Source of the DNA: Apium graveolens
Taxonomy: Eukaryota; Streptophyta; Magnoliopsida; Apiales; Apiaceae
Direction: 5' to 3'
NCBI RefSeq assembly: GCF_009905375.1
Contig: NC_133655.1
Coordinates: 164,221,995 to 164,285,994 of the forward strand
DNA: 64,000 nucleotides
Shown here: in pieces, positions 32,532 to 45,605 of the stretch
Layout: each line of letters begins with the position of its first letter
How positions within the stretch are numbered: position 1 is the first letter of the stretch
Made by a program: the position numbers and the translations under genes
The notes under the pieces: generated by a model
What the model was told of the DNA's origin: nothing
What the model saw: the letters and a program-made list of their open reading frames with translations, nothing else
The model's database searches: none

Positions 32532-35500
32532 TCAGTGTGTGATCTCTCTAATGTCAGGAGTTGTTTCGAGATAATTCCTTAACAGACTTCTCTCAGCATA
32601 TTCAAGTTCATTCTTAATCCTTCTTTTTGCATCTTTAAGTTCAAGTGTATCTTCACCTGTTTGGAAGATAGCAGCCCTGAGATCATTTATTTTTGCTTTC
32701 CTTATATCCTGATCCAGTCTGATGAAATAGGCTTTATCAGACTCTAGATTGAATTCAAGACCTTTAATACCAAGAAATGTAGTGATGATTTTGGCGGTAT
32801 TAGGCTTCATCTCAACTATATCACCATTGTGAGCTCTGTACTTAGGATAGTATGGTCTGTCAGACTTTACAGAGTAAAGTTTCTTCTGCCTTTGAATATC
32901 AGATTTTAAGTAACTGGCAGCACCATCTGTTGACCTGTTTTTCACTTGAAGTAGAAATAACACATGTTGAAATTCTTCAAAATACTTCAAACGAATAACA
33001 TTCTTTCTAATCTGGAATACCCTCCCATCTGTCATGAAATATAACATGATATCTTCTTTCAATACAGAGTGGTAAACCATTTGTACAGACTCCAGTTGAT
33101 TCAATCTTTCAGGAGTTGTTCCTACTCCTGGTTCACTTAAAGAAGTTGGATCAGAGGTAGTATTATTTACCCTCTTTTCTTTAGAACTACCCAATCCTGA
33201 TTTGTCTCTAGCTTCCTTTCCTCTACTAACTCTTGCTTCAAAACCACTTGATGTAGTCTTCAAAAGTTGTGTAGATTGTTGAGCTTTAGTAAACCCAGGT
33301 AGTAGAATTTTTGAAGGTTTAACATGAGCAATTTCAGAGGTTTCCTTTTCTTTATCTTCTGATATCAAGCCAACTTGAGCTCTGTCAGAGGTTGCTTGCT
33401 TCATTGTAATATCAGAATTTACTAAGTCCTGATCTTGAATAACATGAGCTATGTCAGAGGTTGTTTGAATATTCTTTTTCTTCAAAATCAGACTAGTATC
33501 TTCATCAGATCTTGCTTCCAGATCCATGATCGGCATATATACCTTTACAGGTTCATCAACTTTAGCTTTGCCCTTGGATCTAGGATCAACTTCCACCTGT
33601 GATTTGGCTTTGGATTCAGATTTGATTGCCTCAGAGTTTATCTTCTCTTTAATCACAATGCCCTTAGGCTTAGGTGGTTTTTTTGCAATAACTTGAGCTT
33701 TAGACTTTGATTTGACATTTTCTGCTTTAAGTCTGGCTTCTTCTTTCTTCAGACTTTCAAAGTGCATTCCTGGATTGTCTTTGAGAAATAGTCTTTTTGA
33801 AATTTCTTCATCCAGCTTTTGTAACTTGGGATCTTGATAGTAGACTGATGTTTCCTTCCCCTTAAGCTTCAGTGTTTGCATAAACTTCTTTGATTCTTGA
33901 CTTTCACCCTGTATCAGAACATCAGGCTTAGTCAGAACTTGCTTATCAGAACTTATTCTTCTATCAGCATCAGAACTTGATTTCCGTGTAGAAGTTCCTG
34001 CTTTCCTGAATAAAGAACCTTTTCCTTGACCATGACCTCTACCCCTTTCAGAGTTTCCCTGGTCATCATTTCCATCATCCTTTTTCTTTAGTGCTAAATC
34101 AGATTTGCATTTGGACTTAATCCCTTTCTCCCCCTTTTTGGCATCATCAGGTAATAGGAGAGAGAGAAGTAATTCCACTGAAGATTGGATTTCATTGAGT
34201 TGAACTTGTTGAGAATCTTGATTCTTTAATATTTCAGCAATCTGATCTTGCTGTTTCTCCTAAGCTTTCTCAATATACCCAATGCGGTCAAAGGCTGGTT
34301 AAAAAAACCTGTTCTTTTCCAATTTGACATTCATGTCTCGCTGAATCAGAGTTTCTTGAAATTTTTTCACCTTGGCTTGAGTTATTGAGTGTTGACCTTG
34401 AAGGTGCCTTGTACTTAATGCAGTAACTCTGAGCTGTACTTTGAAGTCATCATTCAGTAGCATCTCATCAGCTTTAGCCAAGTGCTCAGCAAGAATTATT
34501 TCAGTAGGAACAAAATCAACTTTGTTCAACTCCTTGATCCATTCCTTTCCTCTTGGAGTTTCACTCCAAGGTAGTGGTGCATCCCCTCTCACAAACTTCT
34601 TAATCAAATCAGCTGTACTAACTGCTGGTAGAGGTGCATGTCCTGAAGGACCAGCTGCATCAACATTTTCATTTATAGCATTCTCAGCATTTGCAGCATC
34701 AGAACTTACAGAGCCTTCAGAATCAACTTCCTCTGATAAAATGATAGTGTATGAGGCTATAGAGGTTTCAAGATCATCCTCTAAGTTCTGATCAACATCC
34801 AAATTTTGATGCTCACCTAATATCTGGTCTTTATCATCTGGATTCAGAAGAGGTGTTGTTGGAATATCTGCATTGATATCAGTATCTAAAATTGGTGTTG
34901 TTGGCGGTGTTTGATGAAGAATGGTTGGAGCTTCTAAGTACAGAACTTCAGGCACAACCAAATTGTGAATGTCTATTTCAGCACTTGTACCTGTAGTTTC
35001 AGCATGTACTTGTTCAATTATAGGTGACACATGAGGTGTAGGTACTCTGTCTTGAGCAATGTCTTCAGCTTGAATTGGTGACAGTGGTGGTGTAGATTCA
35101 GTGGCTTCAACAAATTTTGGTTGTGTAAAAGGAAAAGATTCAATCACAATTGGTTCCTTTGAGATCAGAGATTCCTGATCCCCTTCCTTAGCTGATGCTT
35201 CCACATCCTCTGAATCTGACTCAGCTGTGTCCCTGTTAGCTCTTTGTTTCTTCCATCTCTTCAAGGGTGGAGAGACATTGAGAGCTTTATCATCAGAATT
35301 TATCTTTCTAAGCCTTTTGAGTGGCCTAGAACTCCTAGATTCTTGAACTTTCTGAGAAGAAACCTTCTCAGCTACTTTTGCAACAGGTTCTGATGATTGA
35401 ACCTGTGCCTCATCTTCTGATTCATCTCTCAGAATTATCCTCCTTCTTTTCTGTTGTGTCTGAGGTACAGTCTTTGTCCTCTTTGATTTAGAAGAAGAAG

Positions 35501-36437
35501 GCTTCACAGTAGGTGCTGATGGTTGAGTGGTATGTGCTGATGTTTGTGATTGTTGTGGTTGAGTGATGGTTGGTTCTGGTGACTGTTGTGTGTTGGTGGG
35601 TTGGACATCAGGATATAGCAATGAATAGGTAGCAGCATCAGCATTTACCAGAGCTTGCTTTACTAATAAAGGGATTTGTAAAGGTCTCAAAACTCCCTTC
35701 TTGTTGTCAGCAGTGAAAAGATCAGTAAAAGCCCACGTTGCTAACCTAAAAGGTTCTATGAGTTCACCTGCTAGTTTTGGTTCATCTTCTGTACAGTAAT
35801 TGTAAATTAACTGACAGAACCTAGCGAAGTAAACTACATTCCTGTCCTCTTTCATTCTATCTCCTATAAAACATAACACAGTCTTTGCATAATCAAAATG
35901 AGACTGGTTTAGGAGTGCGTACCCAATTTGTTGTGTCAGAATAGGAATGGCATCAAAATTTGAGCATTTGTTGGAAAACGTCTTCGTGATGCAATCAAAG
36001 AAGAAGCTCCATTCCTTTCGAATATATGGGCGTTTGAGTTGACCCAACCTAGCCAAACCCCATTCATACCCAAGATTAGCCATCATTTGTTGTAGCAAGG
36101 GCTCCTCCACAGCATAACTGAATTAACATGATTCAGGTAGGTGTAGAGCTTTACGAACTGCTCCTGGAGTAACAACATACTCAACCTCATTTGCCGTAAA
36201 TACGATGCTTGGAGTCCCATGCTTACCACCATCATCATAATGTCCAGTACGCCAGAATGTCAGAATTTGAGTTCCAGATAAACTGGTTGGCTGTGTCAAT
36301 GCGAACCCAATTTCACTATGAGATAAGAAATCCTGGATAAAATGAAATTCCGAAGGAGCTTCACTCTTAGTGAGAATGGCAGCATAGTTGTTGGGGTCGA
36401 ACTTTGCTCCATCAAAGATTATATCATTGGGTGCCAT
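32532..36437 (-). pseudogene. SirD env-like gene, one frame of ~1300 codons with three stops
   Basis: Open pieces 36123-36437 (104 aa), 34299-36110 (603 aa) and 32532-34178 (548 aa) lie in the same frame. They are separated by TAA at 36123, TAA at 34299 and a TAG near 34260. The N-terminal third is a compact domain (MAPNDIIFDG start, FWRTGHYDDGG, WSFFFDCITKTF). The middle is long, acidic and Ser/Pro/Thr-rich with a basic patch (KSKRTKTVPQTQQKRRR). Next come a coiled-coil-like stretch and LLLPDDAKKGEK. The C-terminal part has VYHSVLKEDIMLYFMTDGR and LRAAIFQTGEDTLELKD. I see no clear signal peptide. SIRE-type elements carry such env-like ORFs; the role is unproven. Confidence 0.75.
34122..34139 (-). 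other. Candidate internal polypurine tract in SirD
   Basis: The minus strand holds AAAAAGGGGGAGAAAGGG within the env-like frame, coding KKGEKG. The same run occurs in the SirA, SirC and SirE env-like genes. The role is inferred from its likeness to the 3' polypurine tract. Confidence 0.45.
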
Positions 36438-37921
36438 TGAAAATAGATGAGAAGTTAGAATGCCTGAAAAGTGTTTGATAAAATGTCTGTATTGTAAACC
36501 ATCATAAAATATGAGAGGGTAAGAAAAAGAGAGAGAGTAAATAAAATAGAAATATAAATAAAAGATTTGAAAATCTTTTATCTCTTTTACTTAGACACCC
36601 CACGTGACAATAGTTATGGAGAAGTGGAACAGACGTTACACCTGTCAGGCATGCAGAAGTTAAAACGAAAGTTAATGGGCACGGGAAATAAGTAATGATT
36701 ACTATGCACATTCAGTTTTTCCAAAAAAAACTGTTCCCATGAAACAAATGATTATGACTGCTTTATCTCACGTAATCCAATATTCTGATAAAATATAACC
36801 GTTCAAGTATTGACTTAAAAATAAATCAAGTAAATAAATACTGCCACGTAAGCATCAGAACTTGATTATTATCAGAATTTAAAAGTCATCAAAATATGGC
36901 TTCTTTACCCAAAAAGTGAATGTTTATTTTTGTAATGCTTCACACAAATACTGATATGGTTCCCTCAGAACTTAATCATCAGAATTTCCATCAGAACTTG
37001 TCCTCAGAATTTATGCAAATGACACTTAAACTGTTCATCTAAAACAACATTGATCACCACAGTAATTTTCATCATTCATATGGAGTGTAAGTATGTGCAT
37101 TAAGCTAAATATTAGACAAAGAGTAAAGTCTGATTCACTTCAGTACATCTTAGAAATAAGGCATAACTAAGAACTTTGCTCAAAATCTGTCATTAGTCTG
37201 AAGTCTACTCTAGAATGAGTTCATGCATGCGTCCACCTCTACTATTTTGTACTCATTTTATGCATCTTTTGAAATTCCTTTTTACAGTGGCTTCTCAGTG
37301 TCAGTGAGTCATGACTGCTTATCAGAATTTATGCTATTATCAGAGTATTTCTCCAGTAATCAGAGAATGTGAAAAGTCACCAAGAAAATTTTATTTTGCT
37401 TTTCTAATGCATATTACTTAATACCAGCAATGCACTTGGGTCTTCCCTTCCACATATATTTTTCTCTAGATCTCAAAGGAGTACCTGATTTTTATTTCTT
37501 TTTCTTTTCTTTTTCTTTTGATAAGTAAGGCTTATCAGCACTTAGTACACCCATAAGCTTTACAAACATCAGAACTTAACAGATAAGAAGCACCATTCTA
37601 GTTTTTGACTTAGTAATAAGATACACAAAGTAAACCTAACTAAGCTCGATATCAGAATTCGCTTGTGTCAAAAGATTTCCACATAAACAATTACTTTAAA
37701 CATGGGATATTTAGTATAATATAAATTACTAGGTCAGTATCTAGCACAATTATCCTCATTGGATTGAATAGTCATGGAAACATTCATATCACTATCAGAG
37801 TTTAGAAATTCACATCAGGCAACAATCAGCATTTAGGTAAATTTCAATTTAAGCACATATTACATAAAGAGAGTAATATCTATAAATACTGATCATAAAG
37901 TCTGATGTATCAAAACATAAA
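36438..37921 (-). other. SirD spacer between pol and env-like gene
   Basis: About 1.5 kb of noncoding sequence. TCAGAACTTA / TCAGAATTTA words recur, mostly at 36855-37015 and 37320-37580. It aligns with the SirE spacer at both ends. It lacks roughly 1 kb that in SirE (about 45930-47040) contains the small ORF, so SirD has no copy of that gene. Confidence 0.65.
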
Positions 37922-39712
37922 CTAAACAGATTTAGAGAAAGAACCTGAAACCATTCCAAGTTCATTTACCAATCTTGTAAAAGTAGCTTCACATAGTGGT
38001 TTTATGAAGATATCTGCTAGTTGTTGATCTGTTGGAACAAAATGCAATTCCACTCTACCTTCCATCACATGTTCCCTTATGAAATGGTACCTTATGCTGA
38101 TGTGCTTTGTCATTGAGTGTTGAACTGGATTACCTGTCATAGAAATAACACTTTGATTATCACAGTAAATAGGGATTTTAGAAAATTCTAACCCATAATC
38201 CAGTAACTGATTCTTCATCCAAAGAATCTATGCACAACAACTTCCGGCAGCAATGTACTCTGCCTCTGCAGTTGATGTGGAAAGTGACTTTTGTTTCTTG
38301 CTAAACCAAGAAACTAATCTACCTCCAAGAAATTGGCAGCTTCCACTTGTGCTTTTCCTGTCAATTTTGCACCCTGCAAAATCTGCATATAAGTAACCTA
38401 TTAGCTTAAAGTTTGATTCCCTAGGATACCACAATCCCAGATCAGCTGTACCCTTAAGGTACTTGAAAATTCTTTTCACAGCTGTTAAGTGAGGTTCTCT
38501 TGGATCTGCTTGAAATCTTGCACAAAGACATGTAGCATACATGATATCAGATCTACTTGCAGTTAGATAGAGTAATGAGCCAATCATACCTCTGTAATCA
38601 GTAATATCTACTGATATACCAGTATCCTTAACCAATTTTGTTGCAGTGGCCATATGAGTGGATGCACTTGAACAGTCTTGCATTCCAAATTTCTTCAACA
38701 AATTTCTGGTGTACTTAGATTGAAAAATAAAAGTTCCTTCTTCATTCTGTTTGACTTGAAAACCCAGAAAATAGCTAAGTTCTCCCATCATACTCATTTG
38801 ATATCTTGACTGCATTAGCTTGGCAAACCTTTCGCAAAGTCTGTCATTTGTAGAACCAAAAATGATATCATCAACATATATCTGCACCAAAAGTAAGTCC
38901 TTTCCATGGTTGAGATAGAATAAAGTTTTGTCAATAGTCCCTTTGTTAAATCCACTTTCCAGAAGAAACTGAGCTAATGTCTCATACCATGCTCTTGGAG
39001 CTTGCTTAAGGCCATAAAGTGCTTTATCAAGTCTGTAGACATGATGAGGAAATTTTGAATCTACAAAACCTGGAGGTTGTTCAACATATACTTCTTCTTT
39101 CAATTCTCCATTAAGAAAAGCACTTTTTACATCCATTTGAAAGACTGTAAACTTTTTGTGAGCAGCATAAGCCAAAAATATCCTTATGGCTTCCAATCTA
39201 GCAGCTGGTGCAAATGTTTCATCATAATCAATTCCCTCCTATTGAGAATATCATTTTGTAACCAGCCTTGCTTTATTCCTTGTTATTATGCCATCACTAT
39301 CAATTTTGTTTCTGAACACCCATTTTGTACCAACAACTGATCTGTCCTTTGGTCTTGGCACTAGGGTCCAAACTTTATTTCTTTCAAATTCATTTAACTC
39401 TTCCTGCATTGCTTGCACCCAATCAGCATCTTGAAGAGCTTATTCCACTTTCTTTGGTTCAGCCTGAGAAAGAAAAGAGTGATAGAAACATTCATTTGAT
39501 GTTGTTGTTCTAGTTCTTATACCTGCTTCAGCATCTCCAATAATCAAGTCAGGTGTATGTGCTTTAGTCCACTTCCTTGCAGATGGAAGGTTATCTCTAG
39601 AACTGGATACTCCCCCATGATCCATGCTGTCTCCATCAACATTTTCTGATGCTCCCCCTGAAATTATGCTCTATGAGTTGGATCCTTCAGAATTTGAGTT
39701 TCTAGAATTATC

Positions 39713-39757
39713 AGAACTTGGCCCATCAGAACTTGATGAATCAGAACTTGAAGCGCC
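39713..39757 (-). repeat. Three 15-bp repeats coding SSSDS-like units in SirD pol
   Basis: Three in-frame 15-bp units, each holding ATCAGAACTTG on the plus strand, code for SSSDS, SSSDG and PSSDN in the linker between integrase and RT. The core is the same word that is scattered through the SirD/SirE spacers and LTRs. Confidence 0.75.
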
Positions 39758-39855
39758 TGTTCTAGGTTCTGATGCTTCTTGAGATGTTGGATCTTCAATA
39801 TGCTCCCCCTGCATAGGTGCATTTTCCTTTGGCGTAGTCACCACAGTTTCAATAA

Positions 39856-39930
39856 CATCAGAGTTTAACCCATCAGAGTTTGCAGCATCAGGATTTAGAG
39901 TATCAGAATTTAGAGAATCAGAATTTAAAG
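39856..39930 (-). repeat. Five 15-bp repeats coding LNSDx pentapeptides in SirD pol
   Basis: Units of exactly 15 bp start at 39856, 39871, 39886, 39901 and 39916. Each is built around ATCAGA(G/A)TTTA. They code LNSDS, LNSDT, LNPDA, ANSDG and LNSDV in the acidic linker. SirE has five matching units at 49945-50019. Confidence 0.85.
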
Positions 39931-41061
39931 CTTCATTCTCAAATCTCAGCTGATCATGATCATTGAAATCTTCAAGTCCAGTAATCTTCTTATCCCCAAA
40001 AGAGACATTGATAGATTCCATGACAACCCTTGTTCTTAAATTGTAGACTTTGAAGGCTTTTGTGGAAAGTGGATATCCAACAAAGATTCCTTCATCAGCT
40101 TTTAGATCAAATTTGGATAGCTGTTCAGGATGAGTCTTAAGAACAAAACACTTGCATCCAAATACATGAAAATACTTCAGATTTGGCTTCTTTTTCTTCA
40201 CCATCTCATATGGTGTCTTTCCATGCTTGTTGATAAGTGTTGCATTCTGAGTAAAACAAGCAGTTTGCACAGCTTCAGCCCAAAAGTAGGTTGGTAACTT
40301 TGCTTTATCAAGCATAGTTCGTGCAACTTCAATAAGAGTTCTATTCTTTCTTTCAACAACTCCATTTTGTTGTGGAGTTCCAGGAGCAGAAAATTCCTGC
40401 TTTATTCCATGGTCTTTGCAGAACTCTTCCATGATCAAATTCTTGAACTCAGTGCCATTATCACTTCTTAAAATTTTCACAGACTCTTTGACCAACTTAT
40501 CCAGTTGTTTGACATGATCAATCAAGTTAGATGCAGTTTCACTTTTTATGTGTAAGAAATACACCCAACTGTATCTGGTAAACTCATCTACTATGACCAT
40601 AGCATATTTCTTCTTTGCAATTGACATGACATTCACTGGACCAAATAGATCAACATGTAGTAGGTGATAAGGCTCAAGAATTGAAGATTCAGTCTTGCTC
40701 TTGAATGAAGATTTTCTTTGTTTTGCCTTTTGACATGAATCACAAAGGCCATCAGGAGCAAATACCGATTTTAGAAGTCCTCTCACAAGATCTTTCTTGA
40801 CTAGTTCATTTATGTTGTTGAAATTTAAATGAGAGAGTTTCTTGTACCAATCCCAGCTTTCTTCAACTATTGCTCTGCTTAACAGACAGATTGCAGAACC
40901 ATCAGAACTTGTTGAAAGCTTGGCTTCATAAATGTTACCATGCCTGCATCCCTTTAGAACAACTTTTCCTGTAGATTTGCTTACAACTTCACAGTGTTCT
41001 TCAAAGAAATCCACATGATAACCTCTGTCACAGATTTGACTAATACTCAGTAGATTATGTT

Positions 41062-41066
41062 TAAGT
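41062..41066. repeat. Target-site duplication of SirE, left copy (TAAGT)
   Basis: TAAGT precedes the SirE 3' LTR and is repeated at 54380-54384. Removing SirE and one copy joins the two halves of SirD pol in register with the uninterrupted SirE pol (around 51150). Confidence 0.95.
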
Positions 41067-41684
41067 TGTTAGGTCACACACACACACTGTAGAGGGGGTG
41101 AATACAGTGTATAGTACACTCAAATCGAACTTTAAGAACTTAAGTAACAGAAAACAAACTTTATTGAAACAATAAACTCTGTTACAGTATGGAACTGTTA
41201 CCTCTCAGTGATGAACAAATATCACGAGAGCTGCAAGGGTTACAATGAATAATCTTTTCTAATAATGATAACACTTTTAGTGTAAACCCTATATCTGTGT
41301 TTATATACTACACAGTTACAAGATAATCGCTAATTGATATGGAATATAATTCTGCTTCCTAAAATATATCAATCAGATATCTTTTCTTCCAAGTATTCCA
41401 TTCTTCACGGAATTCCTTCTTCATGCATATCTCTTCTTATGTTTATCTCGATCTTCTTTCCTTTAATCAGCTACTGTCCTTATCTGATTGTCCTTCAGCA
41501 GTTAAGTTCTGATATCTATCTTCTGATGATTATCTCCTGATAATATAAGTACTGATATCCTTAAGTCCTGACTTCCAGTATAAGTACTGATCAACAGTTA
41601 AGTACTGATTTATCCTGTTCACGTAAGATTCTGAAAGCTAAACATAAAACATATTAGCCATGACATTATCAAATATATCTAACA
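41067..41684 (-). repeat. SirE 3' LTR (618 bp)
   Basis: On the plus strand it runs from TGTTAGGTCACACACAC to ATATCTAACA. It is nearly identical to 53764-54379. A TATATAA box reads on the minus strand at 41301-41307. TAAGTTCTGAT / TAAGTACTGAT words repeat near 41505-41610. Confidence 0.95.
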
Positions 41685-41698
41685 ATCTCCCCCAACTT
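41685..41698 (-). other. SirE polypurine tract
   Basis: The minus strand reads AAGTTGGGGGAGAT next to the LTR start TGTTAGATATATTTG. Confidence 0.88.
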
Positions 41699-41892
41699 GT
41701 AAATTAACAAAATATACAAGTTTAACAGATATTTGATGATGTCAAAAACATTAAGTACAAATGCATGAGAAATAGACTAGATAACTACAGCTTACAGTCC
41801 TTAAAGTTTTTACCAATTTCAACTTCTGATAACAACTTCAATCTGTATAAATATCAGAATTTAAGCAGTTGTAGATCTTCGACTTGGCTTCT

Positions 41893-44800
41893 TCATTTTC
41901 TGATCTCTCTAATGTCAGGAGTTGTTCTGAGATAGTTCTTCAACAAACATTTCTCAGCATATCTTAGTTCATCAATCATTCTCCTTTTAACATCTTTAAG
42001 CTCTGCAGTATCTTCACCAGTTTGAAAGATTGCAGCTCTGAGATCATTAATCTTTGCTTTTCTCAACTCCTGATCTAGTCTTATGACATAAGCTTTGTCA
42101 GACTCAAGATTGAATTCAAGTCCCTTAATACCAAGATACGTTCTGATCTGTGCAGTATTAGGCTTCATATCAACAATATCACCATTGTGATCTCTGTACT
42201 TTGGAACATATATGCTGTCAGACTTAACAGAATAAAGCCTTTTCTATCTCTGAATCTGTTCTTTTAAGTAGTTTGCAGCAGTCTCTGTTATTCTATCATC
42301 CACTTGAAGTAAGAAAAGTACATGCTCCAACTCTTCAAAATACTTCAAAGGAATGGCATTTTATCTTATATGATAAACCCTACCATCTGTCATGAAATAC
42401 AACATGATGTATTCTTTCAAGTAGGTATGGTAAACCATCTGTACAGATTCCAGTTGATTCAATCTCTCAGGAGTTGCTCCAATACCTGGTTCACTCAAGG
42501 AAGTTGGATCATTGATAGTGTTGTGTACTCTTCTTTCATCAGCACTTCCCAATCCAGTTTTATCTCTAGCTTCCTTTCCAGTAACTACTCTTGCTTCAAA
42601 ACCACTTGCAGTAGTCTTCAAAGATTGAGTCTGTTTTGCTTTAGTGAATCCTGGTAGGAGTGTTTTTGATCTATTTTCTGATATCAAGTTAACTTGAGCT
42701 CTGTCAGAGGTTACTTGCTTCTTCTGAATATCAGAACTTACAATTTCTTGACTCTGAACAACTTGAGCCATGTCAGAGGTTGTTTTAAGAACTTTTCTTG
42801 AAGTCAGAGCAAGATCATCTTTTTCATCAGCAATTTCTTCTTCCTCAGGAGGTACATAACCCTTGATAGGTTCACCAACCTTTTCTTTACCCTTGGATCT
42901 TGGATCTATCTGTGGTTGTGATCTAGCCAATGTTGCTTCAGTATGTGTCCTTTCTTTGATCACAATGCCTTTAAGTTTTGGAAGTGACTTTTTACCAGAA
43001 GCTTCAGATTTAGATGTGACTTTCTCTGATTTAAGTCTGGCTTCTTCTTCCTTTAAACTTTCCAAGTCCATTCCTGGATTTTCTTGAAGAAATAACTGTC
43101 TTGACATTTCCTCATCAAGATCTAGAAGTTCATCAGAACTTATCCTTTTACCAGCAGCAGAACTTATTCTTTTCCCAGTATCAGAACTTGTTCTGTGACT
43201 AGCTTGTCTTGATGTAAACCTTCTACCTTGACTATGACCGCTACCCATTCCAGAGTTTCCTTGGTCATATTTTCCATCATCCTTTCCTTGCAGTGTCTTG
43301 TTGGTTTTGCATTTGGACTTAATTACCTTCTCCCCCTTTTTGGCATCAGCAGGTAGTAAAAGAGAGATAAGTAGTTCCACTGAGGTCTGGATTTCAGTAA
43401 GTTGCGATTGCTGAGAAGCTTGATTTGTCAGAATTTGATCAATCCGAGCTTGTTGTTTCTCTTGAGTTTTCTCAATATAAGCAATCCTGTCAATGGTAGG
43501 TTGAAAGAACTTTTTCTTATCAATTTTCCAAACTTGTTCCTGTTTGATAAAGTTCTCCTGAATCTTGTGTAGCTCTGCATGAGTAGTTGAATGAAGACCT
43601 TGTAGATGTTTAGTACTCAATGCAGTGACTCTAAGTTGGGTTTTAAAATCATCAGAATTTAACATTTCATCAGCTTTAGTCAAGTGCTCAGCAAGATGTA
43701 AAGCATTTGGAACACATGAAACTGAGTTCCATTCCTTAGTCCACTCTTGACCTGCAGGAGTTTCACTCCAAGGCACTGGTGCATCCCTGATAACAAACTC
43801 CTTTACCAGTTCAGACTTAGGAAGAGTCGGTGGTGGAGTATGTCCTAAAGGACCTGCTTCATCAGCATCGACAGTTGGAGCAGCTTCACCAGTATCTCCA
43901 ACATTTGCAGCATCAGAACTTAAAGAATCAGTATCTTCTGATAAGACAACAGTGTGAGTAGCAATGGAGGCTTCAGCATCCTCTAATTGCTGATCTGATA
44001 CTAAGTTCTGATCAACAGCCATATCCTGATGCTCACCTAAAATCTGATCATCAGCATCTTGACGCAGAGAAGGTGTTGTTGATAACTCTGGAGTTTGAAC
44101 AGCATCAGTAACAGGTGTTGTGGAAGGATTATTTGCTGTTGGAGCTTCTAAGAAAAGTATTTCAGGCACAACCAGGTTCTGAATATCAATGTCAGCACTT
44201 GTGCCTGGATCAACAAGAGACACAGATGGTGAGTTAGCCTTGTCAGATACAGCTTCCTGAGATGGAGTTGATGGAGAAGAAGTGACTGGAGCAAATTCCT
44301 TGTCTTGTGAGATCAGAGATTCCTGATCCCCTTCCTTAGCTGCTTCCTCCTCATCATCTGAAACTGGCCTTTGTGCCCTCTGTTTCTTGTACTTCCTTGT
44401 TGATTTGGATTCCTTGGGAGTTTCAGGAACTACCATTCGTCTAAGCCTCTTGAGAAGCCTAGAACCCCCAATTTCAGAATCCTTCTGAGAAGTTGCTTTC
44501 TCAGCTTCATTTACCACAGGTTCTGAAGAAGGAATCTGTTCCTCAGAATCTGATTCATCTCTCAAAGTAATTCTCCTCCTCTTTTGAGGTGTTTGAGGAA
44601 CAGTCTTTGTTCTCTTTGGCTTAGAGGATGTAGGCTTCACAGTAGGTGCTGAAGAAGAAGGTTGAGCAGTCTATGAAGTGGAGAGATAGGATTTGAGATA
44701 AGTTCTGAGGGTAGGCTGAGATATACCCTGAGTGGTAGGGACTGAAAATGATGAATTTTGGTTATGGTGAGTTGGTTGAACATTGGAGTAAACAGATTGG

Positions 44801-45605
44801 TAAGTAGCAGGATCAGCATTTACCAGAATCTGTTTCACAGACTAAGGAATCTGTAATGGTCTCACCATTGATTTCTTTGTGTCATCATTTATCAGGTCGT
44901 TAAAGTACCTTTTTGCAACCTTAAAAGGTGGGGTTTGAGTGCTGACTAACTGGGGTTCATCAGTACAATACGTATAAATAAGTTGACAGAATCGAGCAAA
45001 GTAAACAACAGTTCTATCCTCTGTCATCCTATCCCCAATAAAACCAATTAAAGCAGGTGCAAAATCAAAGTGAGTTTGATTGATAAGTGAATACCCGATG
45101 TGCTGACTCATGATTGGGATAGCATCAAAGTTTGAACACTTGTTGCCAAAAGCCTTGGTGATGCAATCGAAGAAGAAACTCCATTCTCTTCTGATATGAG
45201 CCCGTTTCAATTGTCCTAGTTTTATCAGACTCTTTTCATATCCCAAATCAGTCATTAACTCCCGAAGTTCTGATTCCTCTGGTATAGAGAAAGTACAATC
45301 TTCTGGAAGATATAATGCTCTTCGTACTGTACCAGGAGTGACTACATAGGATGAATCACCCACTTGGAAGATAATACTGGGAGTTCCTCGTTTACCACCA
45401 TCATCAAAAACTCCAGTCCTCCAGAACCTCAGAACTTGTTGACTTGAAAATAATTCAGGCTGAGTTAAGGCGTACCCAACCTCACTATGTGCAAGAAGAT
45501 CTTGCATAAAGTGCAATTCAGATGGAGCTTCAGCATGATCAAGATTGCAGCATAGTTGTTTGGAACAAACTTTGCTCCATCAATCATTAAATCCTTTGGT
45601 GCCAT
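41893..45605 (-). pseudogene. SirE env-like gene, frameshift near its start and several stops
   Basis: It begins MAPKDLMIDGAKF at 45605, the counterpart of the SirD start. A frameshift near 45535 moves the reading to the frame of 44842-45516 (224 aa), 42361-44640 (759 aa) and 41893-42168 (91 aa). Stops are TAG at 44842, TAG near 44670, TAA at 42361 and TAG at 42244. The domain order equals SirD: N-terminal FWRTGVFDDGG and WSFFFDCITKAF, an acidic Ser-rich middle, LLLPADAKKGEK, and the C-terminal VYHTYLKEYIMLYFMTDGR and LRAAIFQTGEDTAELKD. A GKRISSAA-like 24-bp duplication lies near 43131-43197. Confidence 0.75.
43326..43341 (-). other. Candidate internal polypurine tract in SirE
   Basis: The minus strand reads AAAAAGGGGGAGAAGG inside the env-like frame, matching SirA, SirC and SirD. 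The role is inferred. Confidence 0.45.

Larger units (their letters stand above)
37922..41066 (-). pseudogene. pol: SirD pol, main part (integrase, RT, RNase H), cut by SirE
   Basis: The frame is continuous. It contains the pre-integrase zinc region, integrase core (HVDLFGPVNVMSIAKKKY, LRSDNGTEFKN, QQNGVVERKNRTLIE), a Ser/Asp-rich linker, RT ([27 protein letters not shown]) and RNase H (TKHISIRYHFIREHV). It ends at 37922. Stops are TAG near 39674, TAA near 39442, TGA and TAG at about 39250 and 39239, and TAG at 38228. The TAG at 39239 is also present in SirE. Its N-terminal continuation is at 54385 on the other side of SirE. Confidence 0.9.

Noticed and set aside
34441..34791. Plus-strand 116-codon ORF
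   Set aside because: It is antisense to the SirD env-like frame and mirrors its Ser/Ala-rich composition.
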